From positions 124,001-188,000 of the forward strand of contig JBDIVM010000010.1 in assembly GCA_039805905.1 (NCBI GenBank): a stretch of DNA of 64,000 bases. Direction: 5' to 3'. Positions 1 through 8,331 of the stretch are shown here, one piece after another. The stretch's first letter is position 1. Every line of letters starts with the position of its first letter. Under the pieces are notes generated by a model. The model searched no databases and was not told where the DNA came from. It saw only the letters and a program-made list of their open reading frames with translations. Origin of the DNA: Thermohalobaculum sp039805905 (GTDB lineage: Bacteria; Pseudomonadota; Alphaproteobacteria; Rhodobacterales; Rhodobacteraceae). The position numbers were made by a program, and so were the translations under genes.

Positions 1-462
1 GATCTGATCATCGCGCTGATCGAATGGCTCGAACTCGGGTCGTGGCCGCTCCTGTTCATGCTGATGTTCGCGGTGTTCATACTCGGGTTCTTCTTCGACT
101 GGCTGGAGATCACCCTGATCATCCTCCCGGTGTTCGCCCCGGTCATCAAGGCACTGGCACCGGACTTCGCGCCGCATCTCGGCCTCGATGCGCCGACGAG
201 CATCGCCGACCGCCAGTTCGTCGAGGCGCAGGTGATCTACTGGTTTGCGATGCTGGTCGCAATCAACCTGCAGACCTCGTTCCTGACCCCGCCCTTCGGC
301 TTCGCGCTGTTCTACATGAAGGGCGTGGCGCCGAGCGAGGTGAAGATGCAGGAGATCTACAAGGGCATCATTCCCTTCGTGATCCTGCAGGTGATCGGAC
401 TCCTGATCGTGCTGGAGTTCCCGGAGCTCGCGCTCTGGCTGCCATCGGTGATGCTGGAGTAG
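1..462 (+). CDS. TRAP transporter large permease, C-terminal part
   Basis: The frame is open from base 1 and ends at the TAG at 460-462, so only the last 153 residues are visible and the start lies outside the window. The segment is very hydrophobic, with about three to four membrane helices, and carries the DctM-like features TLIILPVFAPVIKAL and QTSFLTPPFGFALFYMKG, typical of the last helices of the TRAP large (DctM) subunit. The family imports organic acids or similar solutes driven by sodium, together with a periplasmic binding protein. The solute cannot be told from this fragment. It converges on the downstream deaminase gene with a gap of only 6 bases. Confidence 0.88.
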   Translation, partial: DLIIALIEWLELGSWPLLFMLMFAVFILGFFFDWLEITLIILPVFAPVIKALAPDFAPHLGLDAPTSIADRQFVEAQVIYWFAMLVAINLQTSFLTPPFGFALFYMKGVAPSEVKMQEIYKGIIPFVILQVIGLLIVLEFPELALWLPSVMLE

Positions 463-468
463 GCCTGG

Positions 469-1713
469 CTACCAGCCGGGCGCGATGCTGGTCCGCGCCG
501 GCTCGGTGCGGGCCACGACCCTGCCCCTGGAGATGACCGCCAGCCGCTCGGGCCGCCGCCGGATCGCCTCGACCGGGTCGGCGGCATCCAGCACCACGAG
601 GCTCGCGAGCCGGTCCGGCGCAAGCCCGAGATCGCTCAGCCCCATGATCCCGGCCGAGGCCGTGGTGACCAGCTCGAAGCACTTGCGCATCGCCTCGGGG
701 CTGGTCATCTGCGCCACATGCAGCCCCATATGCGCCACGTCCAGCATGTCGCCGGTGCCGAGCGAATACCACGGGTCCATCACGCAGTCCTGGCCGAAGC
801 CGACGCGGACGCCGGCGGCCAGCAGTTCCGGCACCCGGGTCAGGCCGCGGCGCTTCGGATAGGTCTCCATCCGGCCCTGCAGGGTGATATTGATCAGCGG
901 GTTCGGGATCGCCGCTACCCCCGCCTCGGCGATCAGCGGCAGGAGCTTGGCCACATAGTAGTTGTCCATCGAGTGCATCGAGGTCAGGTGCGATCCCGCC
1001 ACCCGCCCCTGCAACCCGCAGCGGAGCGTCTCGGCCGCCAGCGTCTCGATGTGGCGCGACATCGGGTCGTCGGATTCGTCACAGTGCAGGTCGACCATCA
1101 GCCCGCGTGCCGCCGCCAGCTCGCAGGCGGCGCGGACCGAGGCGGCGCCGTCGGCCATGGTGCGCTCGAAATGCGGGATGCCGCCGATGACATCGACCCC
1201 CATGTCGAGGGCGCGCACGACGTTCCGCGCGCCATCCGGGTAACGGAACCAGCCGTCCTGCGGGAAGGCGACGAGCTGGAGGTCGATCACGCCCTTCACC
1301 TTCTCGCGCACGTCGAGCAGCGCCTCGACCCCGGTCAGACGCGGGTCGCAGACATCGACATGGCTGCGGATCGCGAGGAGCCCCCTGCCGATCGCGATCT
1401 CGCAGTATCTCAGCGCCCGCTCCACCACCGCCTCGACAGTCAGCAGCGGTTTCAGCTCGCTCCAGAGCCGGATGCCTTCGAGCAGCGTGCCGGAGGCGTT
1501 GATCCGCGGGATGCCGTAGCTGAGCGTCGCGTCCATGTGGAAGTGCGGATCGACGAAGGGCGCGCAAACCAGCTTCCCCGTCGCCTCGATCACCTCGCCG
1601 GCCTCGGCGCCGATGCCGGGCTCCACGCCCGCAATCCGGTCTCCGGCAATGGCGATATCGGCCCGGGTGCCGTCAGGCAGCACGCCCCCCCGGACGAGGA
1701 TGTCGACCGTCAT
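469..1713 (-). CDS. Cytosine-deaminase-family amidohydrolase
   Basis: 414 residues, amidohydrolase superfamily, CodA-like. Metal ligands are visible: HxH in DPHFHMD (His57/His59), a His in DLHCDES, a His in GSHLTSMHS, and the Asp in GFGQDCVMDPW. The block after the HxH (TLSYG, ASGTLLEGI, WSELKP) is typical of cytosine deaminase and its relatives (isoguanine, creatinine and triazine-type deaminases), so the reaction is probably hydrolytic deamination or ring opening of a cyclic amidine. The start is the ATG at 1713, overlapping the upstream stop as ATGA; the frame stays open upstream, but that part is a shadow of the deacetylase gene. It is the last gene of an ABC importer operon. The substrate is inferred to be a nucleobase-like heterocycle and is not proven. 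Confidence 0.85.
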   Translation of the reverse strand: MTVDILVRGGVLPDGTRADIAIAGDRIAGVEPGIGAEAGEVIEATGKLVCAPFVDPHFHMDATLSYGIPRINASGTLLEGIRLWSELKPLLTVEAVVERALRYCEIAIGRGLLAIRSHVDVCDPRLTGVEALLDVREKVKGVIDLQLVAFPQDGWFRYPDGARNVVRALDMGVDVIGGIPHFERTMADGAASVRAACELAAARGLMVDLHCDESDDPMSRHIETLAAETLRCGLQGRVAGSHLTSMHSMDNYYVAKLLPLIAEAGVAAIPNPLINITLQGRMETYPKRRGLTRVPELLAAGVRVGFGQDCVMDPWYSLGTGDMLDVAHMGLHVAQMTSPEAMRKCFELVTTASAGIMGLSDLGLAPDRLASLVVLDAADPVEAIRRRPERLAVISRGRVVARTEPARTSIAPGW

Positions 1714-2582
1714 CGCTGCCGCTCCGTGTAATAGGGCAGGTTCTCGACCCGGACCGGGGCGCCCCGGTCGCGTTCGGCGAGCACATGGGCGGCGATCTCG
1801 CCGAGGCTCGCGAACCACACATCGCCCCGCTTCAGCACGCTCTCGAGCCATTCCTCCATCACCCGCCAGCGGGCGAGCCGGCCGGTCAGGAAGGGATGCA
1901 TCACCCCCATCCAGAAGCCGCCGGTCGCGTAGGCGGCCTCGAACTCCTGAAAGAACGGCTCGAGCCCCTCGGCGGCCCCGCGCACGGGCATCATGTAGCC
2001 GATCTCCTCGTAATGGGCGAAGGGCGGCCAGTCGTCGTTGCCCCAGTGCGGCGGCAGCTCGACGAGCTCGCCGTGGGCGGTCCGGAGAAGATAGGGAATG
2101 TCGTCCGCCATCATCGAGCTTTCGTAGACGAACCCGCGTGCGATCAGCAGGTCGACCGTGTGCTCGGTCACCTGATAGACCGGTGCCCGGTAGCCGATCG
2201 GGCGGACCCCGACGATGCGGTCGAAGGCATCGAGCGCCCGGTCGATGTCGGCCGCCTGCTCCGCGGCGCTCCGGTCCATCGGGTTCTCGTGGATCCAGCC
2301 GTGGCAACCGATCTCGTGACCACCCTTCAGGACCGTCTCGACCGCCTGCGGATAGGTCTCGAGGCACCAGCCGGGGATGAAGAAGGACTGCTTCAGCCCC
2401 AGCCGCCGGTAGGTCTCGACGATGCGGGGCACGGCCACGGTCGGTCCATAGCGGCCCATCGAGATCGGGTAGCTGCGCCGCCACCCGTCCTCCCTGGCGA
2501 CATGGATCAGGCTGTCGGCATCCATGTCGAAAGTGATAGCCGCGGCACACTTCGCGCCGTTCGGCCACTTGATCCGGCTCAT
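1710..2582 (-). CDS. Polysaccharide deacetylase (CE4/NodB, PuuE-like) family hydrolase
   Basis: 290 residues. The NodB-fold motif 1 is TFDMDAD (residues 17-23, metal/catalytic Asp) and motif 2 is the H-x4-H of GCHGWIHENP near residue 100. Later blocks GYRAPVYQVTEHT and MHPFLTGR match the CE4 scaffold. Members near deaminases and importers include PuuE-type allantoinases and other cyclic-amide hydrolases as well as true sugar deacetylases. The operon with a cytosine-deaminase homologue favours a ring-opening or deacylation step on a small N-compound over cell-wall modification. The ATG at 2582 is preceded by GGGAGGA and overlaps the ATPase stop; an ATG 39 bases upstream lies inside the ATPase gene and lacks such a site. 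Confidence 0.82.
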   Translation of the reverse strand: MSRIKWPNGAKCAAAITFDMDADSLIHVAREDGWRRSYPISMGRYGPTVAVPRIVETYRRLGLKQSFFIPGWCLETYPQAVETVLKGGHEIGCHGWIHENPMDRSAAEQAADIDRALDAFDRIVGVRPIGYRAPVYQVTEHTVDLLIARGFVYESSMMADDIPYLLRTAHGELVELPPHWGNDDWPPFAHYEEIGYMMPVRGAAEGLEPFFQEFEAAYATGGFWMGVMHPFLTGRLARWRVMEEWLESVLKRGDVWFASLGEIAAHVLAERDRGAPVRVENLPYYTERQR

Positions 2583-3658
2583 CCTTGTCCTCCCAGGAGA
2601 TGTGCGGCCGCCGGCTCCCACGAGACCCAGAGTTCGGCGCCGGAGTGAAGATCCAGCGTGCGCAGCTCCGCCTCGCCGAGCTGGGCCTTGATCTCGGAGC
2701 CGTCCGGGGCCTCGAGATAGAGGATCACCGAGGCGCCGACGAACTCCTCGGAAATCAGCTGGCAGCGGATCGCGTTCGGCCCCTCGGGCCGCCCGGCCGA
2801 GACCCGCACGCGGTCGGCGGCGACCGCGATGCTGGCATTGCCCGAGACTGCGCTTCCCGCCGGAAGGCGCAGCCGGCCGGCCGGGCTTTCCAGCACCGCC
2901 TGGCCGTTCTCTACCCCGGCAACCGTTCCCTCGAAGATGTTGTTCCGGCCCACGAACTCGGCGACGAAGCGGTTCGCCGGCGCCCGGTAGACCTCGCGCG
3001 GGGCACCGGTCTGGGCGATCTCGCCATGCCCCATGATCACCACCCGGTCAGCCATGGCGAAGGCCTCGGACTGCGAGTGGGTGACATAGACGAAGGTGAT
3101 GCCGAGTTCGCGCTGGAGACGGGTCAGCACCCCCTGCATGCGGACGACCAGGTGCGCGTCGAGCGCCGAGAGCGGCTCGTCGAGAAGCAGCATCTCGGGC
3201 TCGGTCACCAGCGAGCGGGCCAGCGCCACCCGCTGCCGCTGCCCGCCCGAAAGCTGGTCGATCCGCCGCTCCTCGAAGCCCTTGAGCCCCATGCGCTCCA
3301 GCCACTCCAGCACACGGCGCTGCCGTTTCCCGGCGTCGATCCCCCGCATCCGGAGTCCGAACTCGACATTCTCCCGCACGTTCAGGAACGGAAACAGGGC
3401 GAGCGACTGCCAGACCAGCGGCGTGTCGCGCTCGTGCGCCGGCACCCCGTTCATCGGCCGCCCGCCGATGGTGATCGTGCCCTCGTCCGGCTCCTCGAGC
3501 CCCGCGAGCATCCTGAGCGTCGTGGTCTTGCCGCAGCCCGACGGCCCCATCAGGGCCACGAACTCGCCCTTGGCGATCGTCAGGTCCATGCGCTTGACGG
3601 CCACCACCGAGCCGTAGCGCTTGACCACGCCGTCGAACACCACAAGGGGCCCGCTCAT
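2579..3658 (-). CDS. ABC transporter ATP-binding protein, Pot/Fbp type
   Basis: 359 residues. Walker A GPSGCGKTT (about residues 38-46), Q-loop LVWQSLALFP, signature LSGGQRQRVALARS, Walker B MLLLDEPLSALD and the switch His in VTHSQSEA are all present. A C-terminal TOBE-like domain (about 240-359) is typical of PotA/UgpC-type importers. The usual THDQ is THSQ here. The gene overlaps the permease stop upstream (ATGA at 3655-3658) and the deacetylase start downstream, so the operon is tightly translationally coupled. It energises uptake through the two permeases at 3655-5291. Confidence 0.93.
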   Translation of the reverse strand: MSGPLVVFDGVVKRYGSVVAVKRMDLTIAKGEFVALMGPSGCGKTTTLRMLAGLEEPDEGTITIGGRPMNGVPAHERDTPLVWQSLALFPFLNVRENVEFGLRMRGIDAGKRQRRVLEWLERMGLKGFEERRIDQLSGGQRQRVALARSLVTEPEMLLLDEPLSALDAHLVVRMQGVLTRLQRELGITFVYVTHSQSEAFAMADRVVIMGHGEIAQTGAPREVYRAPANRFVAEFVGRNNIFEGTVAGVENGQAVLESPAGRLRLPAGSAVSGNASIAVAADRVRVSAGRPEGPNAIRCQLISEEFVGASVILYLEAPDGSEIKAQLGEAELRTLDLHSGAELWVSWEPAAAHLLGGQG

Positions 3659-4428
3659 CCGGCTTCCCCCCTCGTCCGGCGCATCACCAGCACCTGCGCC
3701 ATGACCACTAGTGCCATCGAGGTCAGGAACACGACCGTGCCGATGGCGTTGATCTGCGGGTCGACATTGCCCTGCAGGATCTCGAGGATCACCACCGGCA
3801 CCGTCTTGTTGAGCCCCGACACGAACCAGGCCACGGCGAACTCGTCGAAGCTAACCGCCGCGGTCAGGCAGAAGGCGGCGATCACCGAGGGGCGGCAGAA
3901 GGGCAGGATCACCTGCCGCATCGCCCCCCATTCCGAGGCCCCGAGGTTCCAGGCAGCCGCCTCGAGCGCGGGGTCCATCTGGCTGAGGCGCAGCCGGATC
4001 ACCGCCATGGCGAAGGGCGCCCCGAGCACGGTGTGCGAGATCACCACCGCGGTCACCGTGCCGGACAGCCCGACATTCGACAGCCAGGCCAGCATGGCGA
4101 GCCCCATGATCACCAGCGGGATCGTGGGCGGCAGCAGCGCCAGCGCCAGATAGGCCGGCTTGAACCGGAAGCCGAAGCGGAAGTCGGTATAGGCGGTGCA
4201 GAAGCCGATCAGGGTCGAGAGCGTCGCCGCGCTCGCCGACACCAGCAGGCTGGTGCGGAACGCCTCCCAGACGCCGGGCTTGGAGAAGGCGGTCTCGTAC
4301 CAGTGGAACGTGAAGCTCCCCAGCGGCACGGTCGGGAACCGGTCCGAGTTGAACGAGAACACGAAGCTGGCGACGATCGGCGCGAAGACGAAGGCGAAGA
4401 TCGCGGCCAGGTAGACCCGCGCAAGCAT
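3655..4428 (-). CDS. ABC transporter permease, PotC-like
   Basis: 257 residues with six hydrophobic segments. The binding-protein-dependent EAA loop is EAAAWNLGASEWGAMRQVILP (only the core EAAAWNLGAS need be matched), which docks on the ATPase. The start MLARVYLAAIF at 4428 places the first helix at residue 2 onward; a longer in-frame reading extends into the upstream permease gene and is not supported. The gene sits 17 bases after the first permease. Together with the PotB-like permease it forms the membrane channel of a polyamine-type importer. Confidence 0.9.
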   Translation of the reverse strand: MLARVYLAAIFAFVFAPIVASFVFSFNSDRFPTVPLGSFTFHWYETAFSKPGVWEAFRTSLLVSASAATLSTLIGFCTAYTDFRFGFRFKPAYLALALLPPTIPLVIMGLAMLAWLSNVGLSGTVTAVVISHTVLGAPFAMAVIRLRLSQMDPALEAAAWNLGASEWGAMRQVILPFCRPSVIAAFCLTAAVSFDEFAVAWFVSGLNKTVPVVILEILQGNVDPQINAIGTVVFLTSMALVVMAQVLVMRRTRGEAG

Positions 4429-4445
4429 GGCGCCGCCCCGCCCGC

Positions 4446-5291
4446 TCACGGCTTCGGCTTCCGGTAGGCCGCGCCGACCGCGGCGAAGGCGACCGCCAGC
4501 AGGGTCGCGATCATCGTCACGGCGACAACCGCCGCCCGCGGCCACTGCTGGCCGGACTTCGTCGTGTCGATGATCAGGATCGACAGCGTCGGCGGCTTGG
4601 AGCCGCCGAGGTAGTAGGGACTGACGAAATCGCCGAAGCTGAGGATGAAGCAGAACACCGCGCCCAGGATCAGCCCGACCTTCGCCGAGGGGATGATCAC
4701 GAGGAAGATCGCCCGGAAGCGCGAGCAGCCGAGATTCCAGGCCGCCTCGATCAGGTTGCGGTCGACGCTTGCCAGCGAGAAGGTCTGCAGGATCACCACC
4801 AGCGGCAGGGTCAGCGTCAGGTAGCCGACCATCGCGCCGAAACCGGAGTTGAGCATGGTGAAGGGGCCGATGCCGATGAACCCCAGCCCGGCGTTGATCA
4901 CCCCCTGCTCGGCCAGAATCACCTGCCAGGCGTAGGTCCGCACCAGATACGAGGTGAAGAACGGGATGATCAGGAAGAAGATTGCCCAGCGCCGTGCGGC
5001 GGGCGATACCTTGTAGGCCAGCGCATAGGAGGCCGGAAAGGCAACGAGGCTGGCGATCGCCGACGCCGCGGCGGCGCGGATCACGGTCAGCCAGTAGGCA
5101 TCCCAGAAATAGCCGCGGCCGAGCATCTTCGCCCAGTTGTCGAGAATGAAATCCGGCTGCATCCGGTAGTTCCGGACCGCCCAGAAGCTCATCACCACCA
5201 TGAAGCCCAGCGGCACGACAAAGAACGCCGCCTGCCAGACAACGATCGGCAGGCGCCAGGTCATCGGGTAGATCAGGCGGCGCAGCGCCAT
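4446..5291 (-). CDS. ABC transporter permease, PotB-like
   Basis: 281 residues, six predicted membrane helices, first helix about residues 15-36 (VVWQAAFFVVPLGFMVVMSF). The EAA loop is EAAWNLGCSRFRAIFLVIIP. It belongs to the PotB/PotH class of inner-membrane permeases, which carry polyamines, opines and related cations. It follows the binding-protein gene after a 49-base spacer that contains a strong hairpin, and its partner permease follows 17 bases later. Confidence 0.9.
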   Translation of the reverse strand: MALRRLIYPMTWRLPIVVWQAAFFVVPLGFMVVMSFWAVRNYRMQPDFILDNWAKMLGRGYFWDAYWLTVIRAAAASAIASLVAFPASYALAYKVSPAARRWAIFFLIIPFFTSYLVRTYAWQVILAEQGVINAGLGFIGIGPFTMLNSGFGAMVGYLTLTLPLVVILQTFSLASVDRNLIEAAWNLGCSRFRAIFLVIIPSAKVGLILGAVFCFILSFGDFVSPYYLGGSKPPTLSILIIDTTKSGQQWPRAAVVAVTMIATLLAVAFAAVGAAYRKPKP

Positions 5292-5304
5292 TCGCGGTTC
5301 CGGG

Positions 5305-5339
5305 GGCAGGCCGGGGGCATGCGGGCCCCCGGCCCTGCC
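5305..5339 (-). terminator. GC-rich hairpin after the binding-protein gene
   Basis: Inverted repeat filling the gap between the binding-protein gene (upstream in transcription) and the first permease. Bases 5305-5310 pair with 5334-5339 and 5311-5318 with 5325-5332, giving 14 pairs with one bulged base and a 6-base loop. There is no T tract. It could partly terminate transcription or protect the upstream mRNA, so that the binding protein is made in excess; this role is inferred. Confidence 0.5.
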
Positions 5340-5340
5340 G

Positions 5341-6477
5341 TCAGGCGTTCTTGTACTCGGACCAGAAGTCGTTCCATTCCTCGAGGCTCTGCTGGCGGGG
5401 GATGTCGCGCCAGTGGATGCGGCCCTCGCGGATCAGCTTGAGCGGATTGTTGTCGGCACCATCGACCATGCCCTGACGCTTCGCCTCGTCCGGGTTGGCC
5501 TCCTGCAGGGCCTTCCAGCCGGTCCTGGTGGGCAGCATGCCCGGATAGGCCGCCATCTGGGCCGAGCGCACCTGGCCGGGGCCGGAGAGCATGTACTGGA
5601 TGAACTTGACCACCAGGTCATGCTTCTGGGTGCCCTTGCCGACCGAGTAGCTCTCGGTCCACTGGATACCGCCCTCCTCGGGCACCACCGAGTCGACGGG
5701 CGCACCGTCCTTCTGCAGCACGCCGGTGATCCAGTCGCCGATCCCGCACATGGCCAGCATCTCGCCGTTCTTCAGGCCCGCGAAGGTGCCGCCATAGTCG
5801 AAGTAGCCGCCGACCTGTGGCTTGAGGCTGAGCGTCGTCTCCTGCAGCTTCGTCCAGGCCGCCGCATCGATGTCGAAGGGCGACGGCTTGTTGTTGCCGT
5901 TGTAGAGGCTGAGCGAGCCCAGATTCGGCAAATGCCAGTCGAAATGGCCGACCTTGCCCTTCAGCTTGTCGGCCCAGTAGACGCCGTAGGTCATCGCTTC
6001 CTTGTGGGTGACGACCTCGGTGTTGAAGCTGACGCCGAGATGGCCGTAGCGCACCATCACCGACCAGAGATGGTCGCCATCCCAGTGGCCGGGGAACTTC
6101 TGGAATTCGGGGAAGAAGTCGTCGAACGGGTAGTCGGCGGCGTCCATCTCCTCGATGTAGCCGGCGGCATTGAGCTGCTGCACGAACTCCGCGTCCGAGA
6201 GGATGATGTCGTAGGTGCCCGCGGGCGACTGGGCGATCAGGCCCAGCATGTTGTCGCCGCCGGCGTAGTACTTGGCGTTGAACTTGACGTTGTTCTGGGC
6301 CTCGAACTCCTCGACAATGTCGGGCTCGCCATGCCCGTACCAGGCCAGCATGTTGATCTGGACGGGATCGGCGGCCCAGGCCCGGTTGAGCCTGGGGGTG
6401 GCCAGAAGCGCTCCGGTTGCGGCTGCGCCTCCGAGAATGGTCCGGCGCGTCAGGCGCCGGCCGGAAATCGTGGTCAT
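5341..6477 (-). CDS. Tat-exported ABC substrate-binding protein, PotD/PotF-like
   Basis: 378 residues. The N-terminus has a twin-arginine signal (RRLTRRTILGG, residues 7-17) followed by a hydrophobic stretch and a likely AWA cleavage site near residue 35, so the protein probably folds before export to the periplasm. The mature part (INMLAWYGHGEPDIVEEFE; YDIILSDAEFVQQL; MVRYGHLGVSFNTEVV) is like spermidine/putrescine-type extracellular solute-binding proteins. It is the first gene of the importer operon. The ligand is probably a small cationic or cyclic nitrogen compound, inferred from the downstream deaminase and CE4 hydrolase. Confidence 0.9.
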   Translation of the reverse strand: MTTISGRRLTRRTILGGAAATGALLATPRLNRAWAADPVQINMLAWYGHGEPDIVEEFEAQNNVKFNAKYYAGGDNMLGLIAQSPAGTYDIILSDAEFVQQLNAAGYIEEMDAADYPFDDFFPEFQKFPGHWDGDHLWSVMVRYGHLGVSFNTEVVTHKEAMTYGVYWADKLKGKVGHFDWHLPNLGSLSLYNGNNKPSPFDIDAAAWTKLQETTLSLKPQVGGYFDYGGTFAGLKNGEMLAMCGIGDWITGVLQKDGAPVDSVVPEEGGIQWTESYSVGKGTQKHDLVVKFIQYMLSGPGQVRSAQMAAYPGMLPTRTGWKALQEANPDEAKRQGMVDGADNNPLKLIREGRIHWRDIPRQQSLEEWNDFWSEYKNA

Positions 6478-6535
6478 GCGTTTCCTCTCCTGCTGTGCGG
6501 GGGCCCTCTCACGGCGCCCTCCGCGGATTGCCGAT

Positions 6536-6548
6536 GCATAGCATATGC
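6536..6548. promoter_or_regulatory. Perfect dyad GCATA-N3-TATGC upstream of the importer operon
   Basis: Thirteen-base element with perfect 5-base arms, 59 bases upstream of the binding-protein start codon and just past the end of the lysR gene. Its shape and position suit a LysR-type or other dimeric regulator site controlling the 6477-469 operon. This is a sequence observation; regulator assignment is inference. Confidence 0.35.
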
Positions 6549-6591
6549 GCGGCCGTTGCCGATTGGAAAATTGTTACGCGTTATGGCGGCA

Positions 6592-7491
6592 TTAATCCCC
6601 GATATGCGGGGCCGCCTCGTCCAGCCCGGCGGTTGCGGCATCGAGCTTGCCGATCAGCCAGGTCGCCAGCGCATGGGCGGCGCCCGAGATCCGGGCATGC
6701 TTGTAGAAGAGGCCGATCCGCAGCGGGTCGAGCGGGGGAAAGCCCTCGTCCTCGCGCCCGATGCGCATGCCCGGCCCCAGCGTCGCGTGGGTCAGCGCCG
6801 TCACGCCCAGCCCGGCGCCGACGGCGTTCTGCAGCCCGGCCACGTCGGAGGAGACATAGACCCCGCGCCATTCGCGCCCCACGCGCCGGAGCGCCGCCAC
6901 CATGCGGTCGGCGTATTCGCAGGGGTCCGGGTGGCGGACGAGCGGCAGCGGCTGGGCCGGGTCGAAGCCGCGCCCGGCCGGCACCGCCCAGACCGGCCGG
7001 GTGAGCCAGGACCGGACCAGATAGGGCGAGGCGTCGTCGCTGACAATCGCGACCGCGAGGTCGACGCGCTCGCCGGCCAGCCGCTCGCGCAGGCTGTGCG
7101 AGAGCAGGCTCTCGACCTCGATGCGCACCTCCGGGTGATCGGCCGCGAAGCGGGTCACGGCATCGAGCAGGAAGTCGTTGGCGAAGTCGGCCGGCAGGCC
7201 CAGCCGGATCCAGCCGCTGAGCGCCTCGCGCCGGAAACGGGCGAGGATGTCGTCGTTGATCCGCAGCATCTGCCGGGCATGGGGGCCGAGCGCGATGCCC
7301 GCATCGGTCAGCCTGAGCGCGCGGCCGCCGGATATGAGCAGCCGCGCGCCGAGCAGGTCCTCGAGCCGACGGATCTGCAGGCTGACCGCCGGCTGCGTGC
7401 GCCCCAGCGCCGCGGCCGCCTTGGTGTAGCTGCCGAGATCGACCACGGTGACGAAGGCGCGCAGCAGCTCGATGGGGATGTTCGGGTTCAT
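6592..7491 (-). CDS. LysR-family transcriptional regulator
   Basis: 299 residues. The N-terminal winged helix-turn-helix (residues 6-65: LLRAFVTVVDLGSYTKAAA, TQPAVSLQIRRLEDLLG) is followed by a LysR substrate-binding domain. The start ATG at 7491 gives the normal LTTR length; the frame reads further upstream into the divergent intergenic region without support. The gene lies between the importer operon and the divergent TIM-barrel/phosphoribosyltransferase pair, so it probably controls both, with an inducer related to the transported compound. Confidence 0.92.
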   Translation of the reverse strand: MNPNIPIELLRAFVTVVDLGSYTKAAAALGRTQPAVSLQIRRLEDLLGARLLISGGRALRLTDAGIALGPHARQMLRINDDILARFRREALSGWIRLGLPADFANDFLLDAVTRFAADHPEVRIEVESLLSHSLRERLAGERVDLAVAIVSDDASPYLVRSWLTRPVWAVPAGRGFDPAQPLPLVRHPDPCEYADRMVAALRRVGREWRGVYVSSDVAGLQNAVGAGLGVTALTHATLGPGMRIGREDEGFPPLDPLRIGLFYKHARISGAAHALATWLIGKLDAATAGLDEAAPHIGD

Positions 7492-7524
7492 CGTCCTGGC
7501 ATTTATGGAGATTATTCCGGCATT

Positions 7525-7535
7525 TTCATTATGAA
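7525..7535. promoter_or_regulatory. LTTR-box-like dyad TTCAT-T-ATGAA in AT-rich divergent region
   Basis: Perfect dyad with a single-base centre in the 93-base divergent region between lysR (minus) and the TIM-barrel gene (plus). The surrounding stretch about 7500-7545 is markedly AT-rich against the GC-rich background. It is compatible with the T-N11-A logic of LysR-type autoregulatory sites. Confidence 0.45.
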
Positions 7536-7584
7536 TTTTGCTTATCCGGGCGGGAGCCGTAGCTTCCGCTCCCGGGAGGAACCG

Positions 7585-8331
7585 ATGGACCGCCACGACT
7601 TCCACAAGCTGTTCAAGGCGCCCGGACCGGTGGTGACGCCGGTGATCCATGTGCTCGATCGCGATCAGGCGTCCCGGAACGTGGCGGTCGCGGTCGGGGC
7701 GGGGGCGGCCGGGGTGTTCCTGATCAACCACGACTTCCCGATGGAGGCGCTGCTGCCGGTGCTGCGCGGCGTGCGCGCACACTGGCCGGGGCTGTGGCTG
7801 GGGGTGAACTTCCTCGCCGTGACCGGGCGCGACGCCTTTCCGGTGCTGGGCCGGCTCGAGGCCGAGGGCTGCATGGTCGATGCCTACTGGGCCGACGATG
7901 CGCGGATCGACGAGCGGACCGAGACCCAGACCGAGGCCGCCGCGATCGCCCGCATCCGGGCGGAAAGCGGCTGGACGGGGATGTACTTCGGCAGCGTCGC
8001 CTTCAAGAAGCAGCGGCCGGTCGACCCGGTGCAGCACCGGCGCTCGGCCGCGATCGCGCGGGGCTTCATGGACGTGGTGACGACCTCGGGCATCGCGACG
8101 GGCCAGGAGGCCGACGACGCCAAGATCGCCGACTTCCGCGCCGGGATTGGAGACGCGCCGCTGGCGCTCGCATCGGGCGTCACGCCGGAGAACGCGGCGC
8201 GCTACGGCCGCGACGTCGACTGCTTCCTGGTCGCCACCGGGATCAACCGGGAGGGCGATTTCTACAACATCGACCCTGCGCGGCTGAGCGCGCTGATGCG
8301 GATCACGCGGGAAATGGGAGCCGAACCATGA
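7585..8331 (+). CDS. TIM-barrel protein, BtpA/SgcQ-like
   Basis: 248 residues, start ATG 7585 with GGGAGGA five bases or so upstream. The beta-alpha pattern (VTPVIHVLD; AGAAGVFLINHDFP; LWLGVNFLAV; ALASGVTPENAARY; DCFLVATGI) suggests a TIM barrel of the BtpA/SgcQ type, a family of unsettled function with links to nucleoside or sugar-phosphate metabolism. An alternative is a generic phosphate-binding barrel. The stop overlaps the next start (ATGA), so it is translationally coupled to the phosphoribosyltransferase, which strengthens a nucleobase/ribose-phosphate role. Family assignment is by eye and moderate. Confidence 0.6.
   Translation: MDRHDFHKLFKAPGPVVTPVIHVLDRDQASRNVAVAVGAGAAGVFLINHDFPMEALLPVLRGVRAHWPGLWLGVNFLAVTGRDAFPVLGRLEAEGCMVDAYWADDARIDERTETQTEAAAIARIRAESGWTGMYFGSVAFKKQRPVDPVQHRRSAAIARGFMDVVTTSGIATGQEADDAKIADFRAGIGDAPLALASGVTPENAARYGRDVDCFLVATGINREGDFYNIDPARLSALMRITREMGAEP

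Noticed and set aside
5413..7584. Upstream extension of the TIM-barrel reading frame on the plus strand
   Set aside because: It runs antisense through the binding protein and LysR genes; the strong ribosome site and family N-terminus put the start at 7585.
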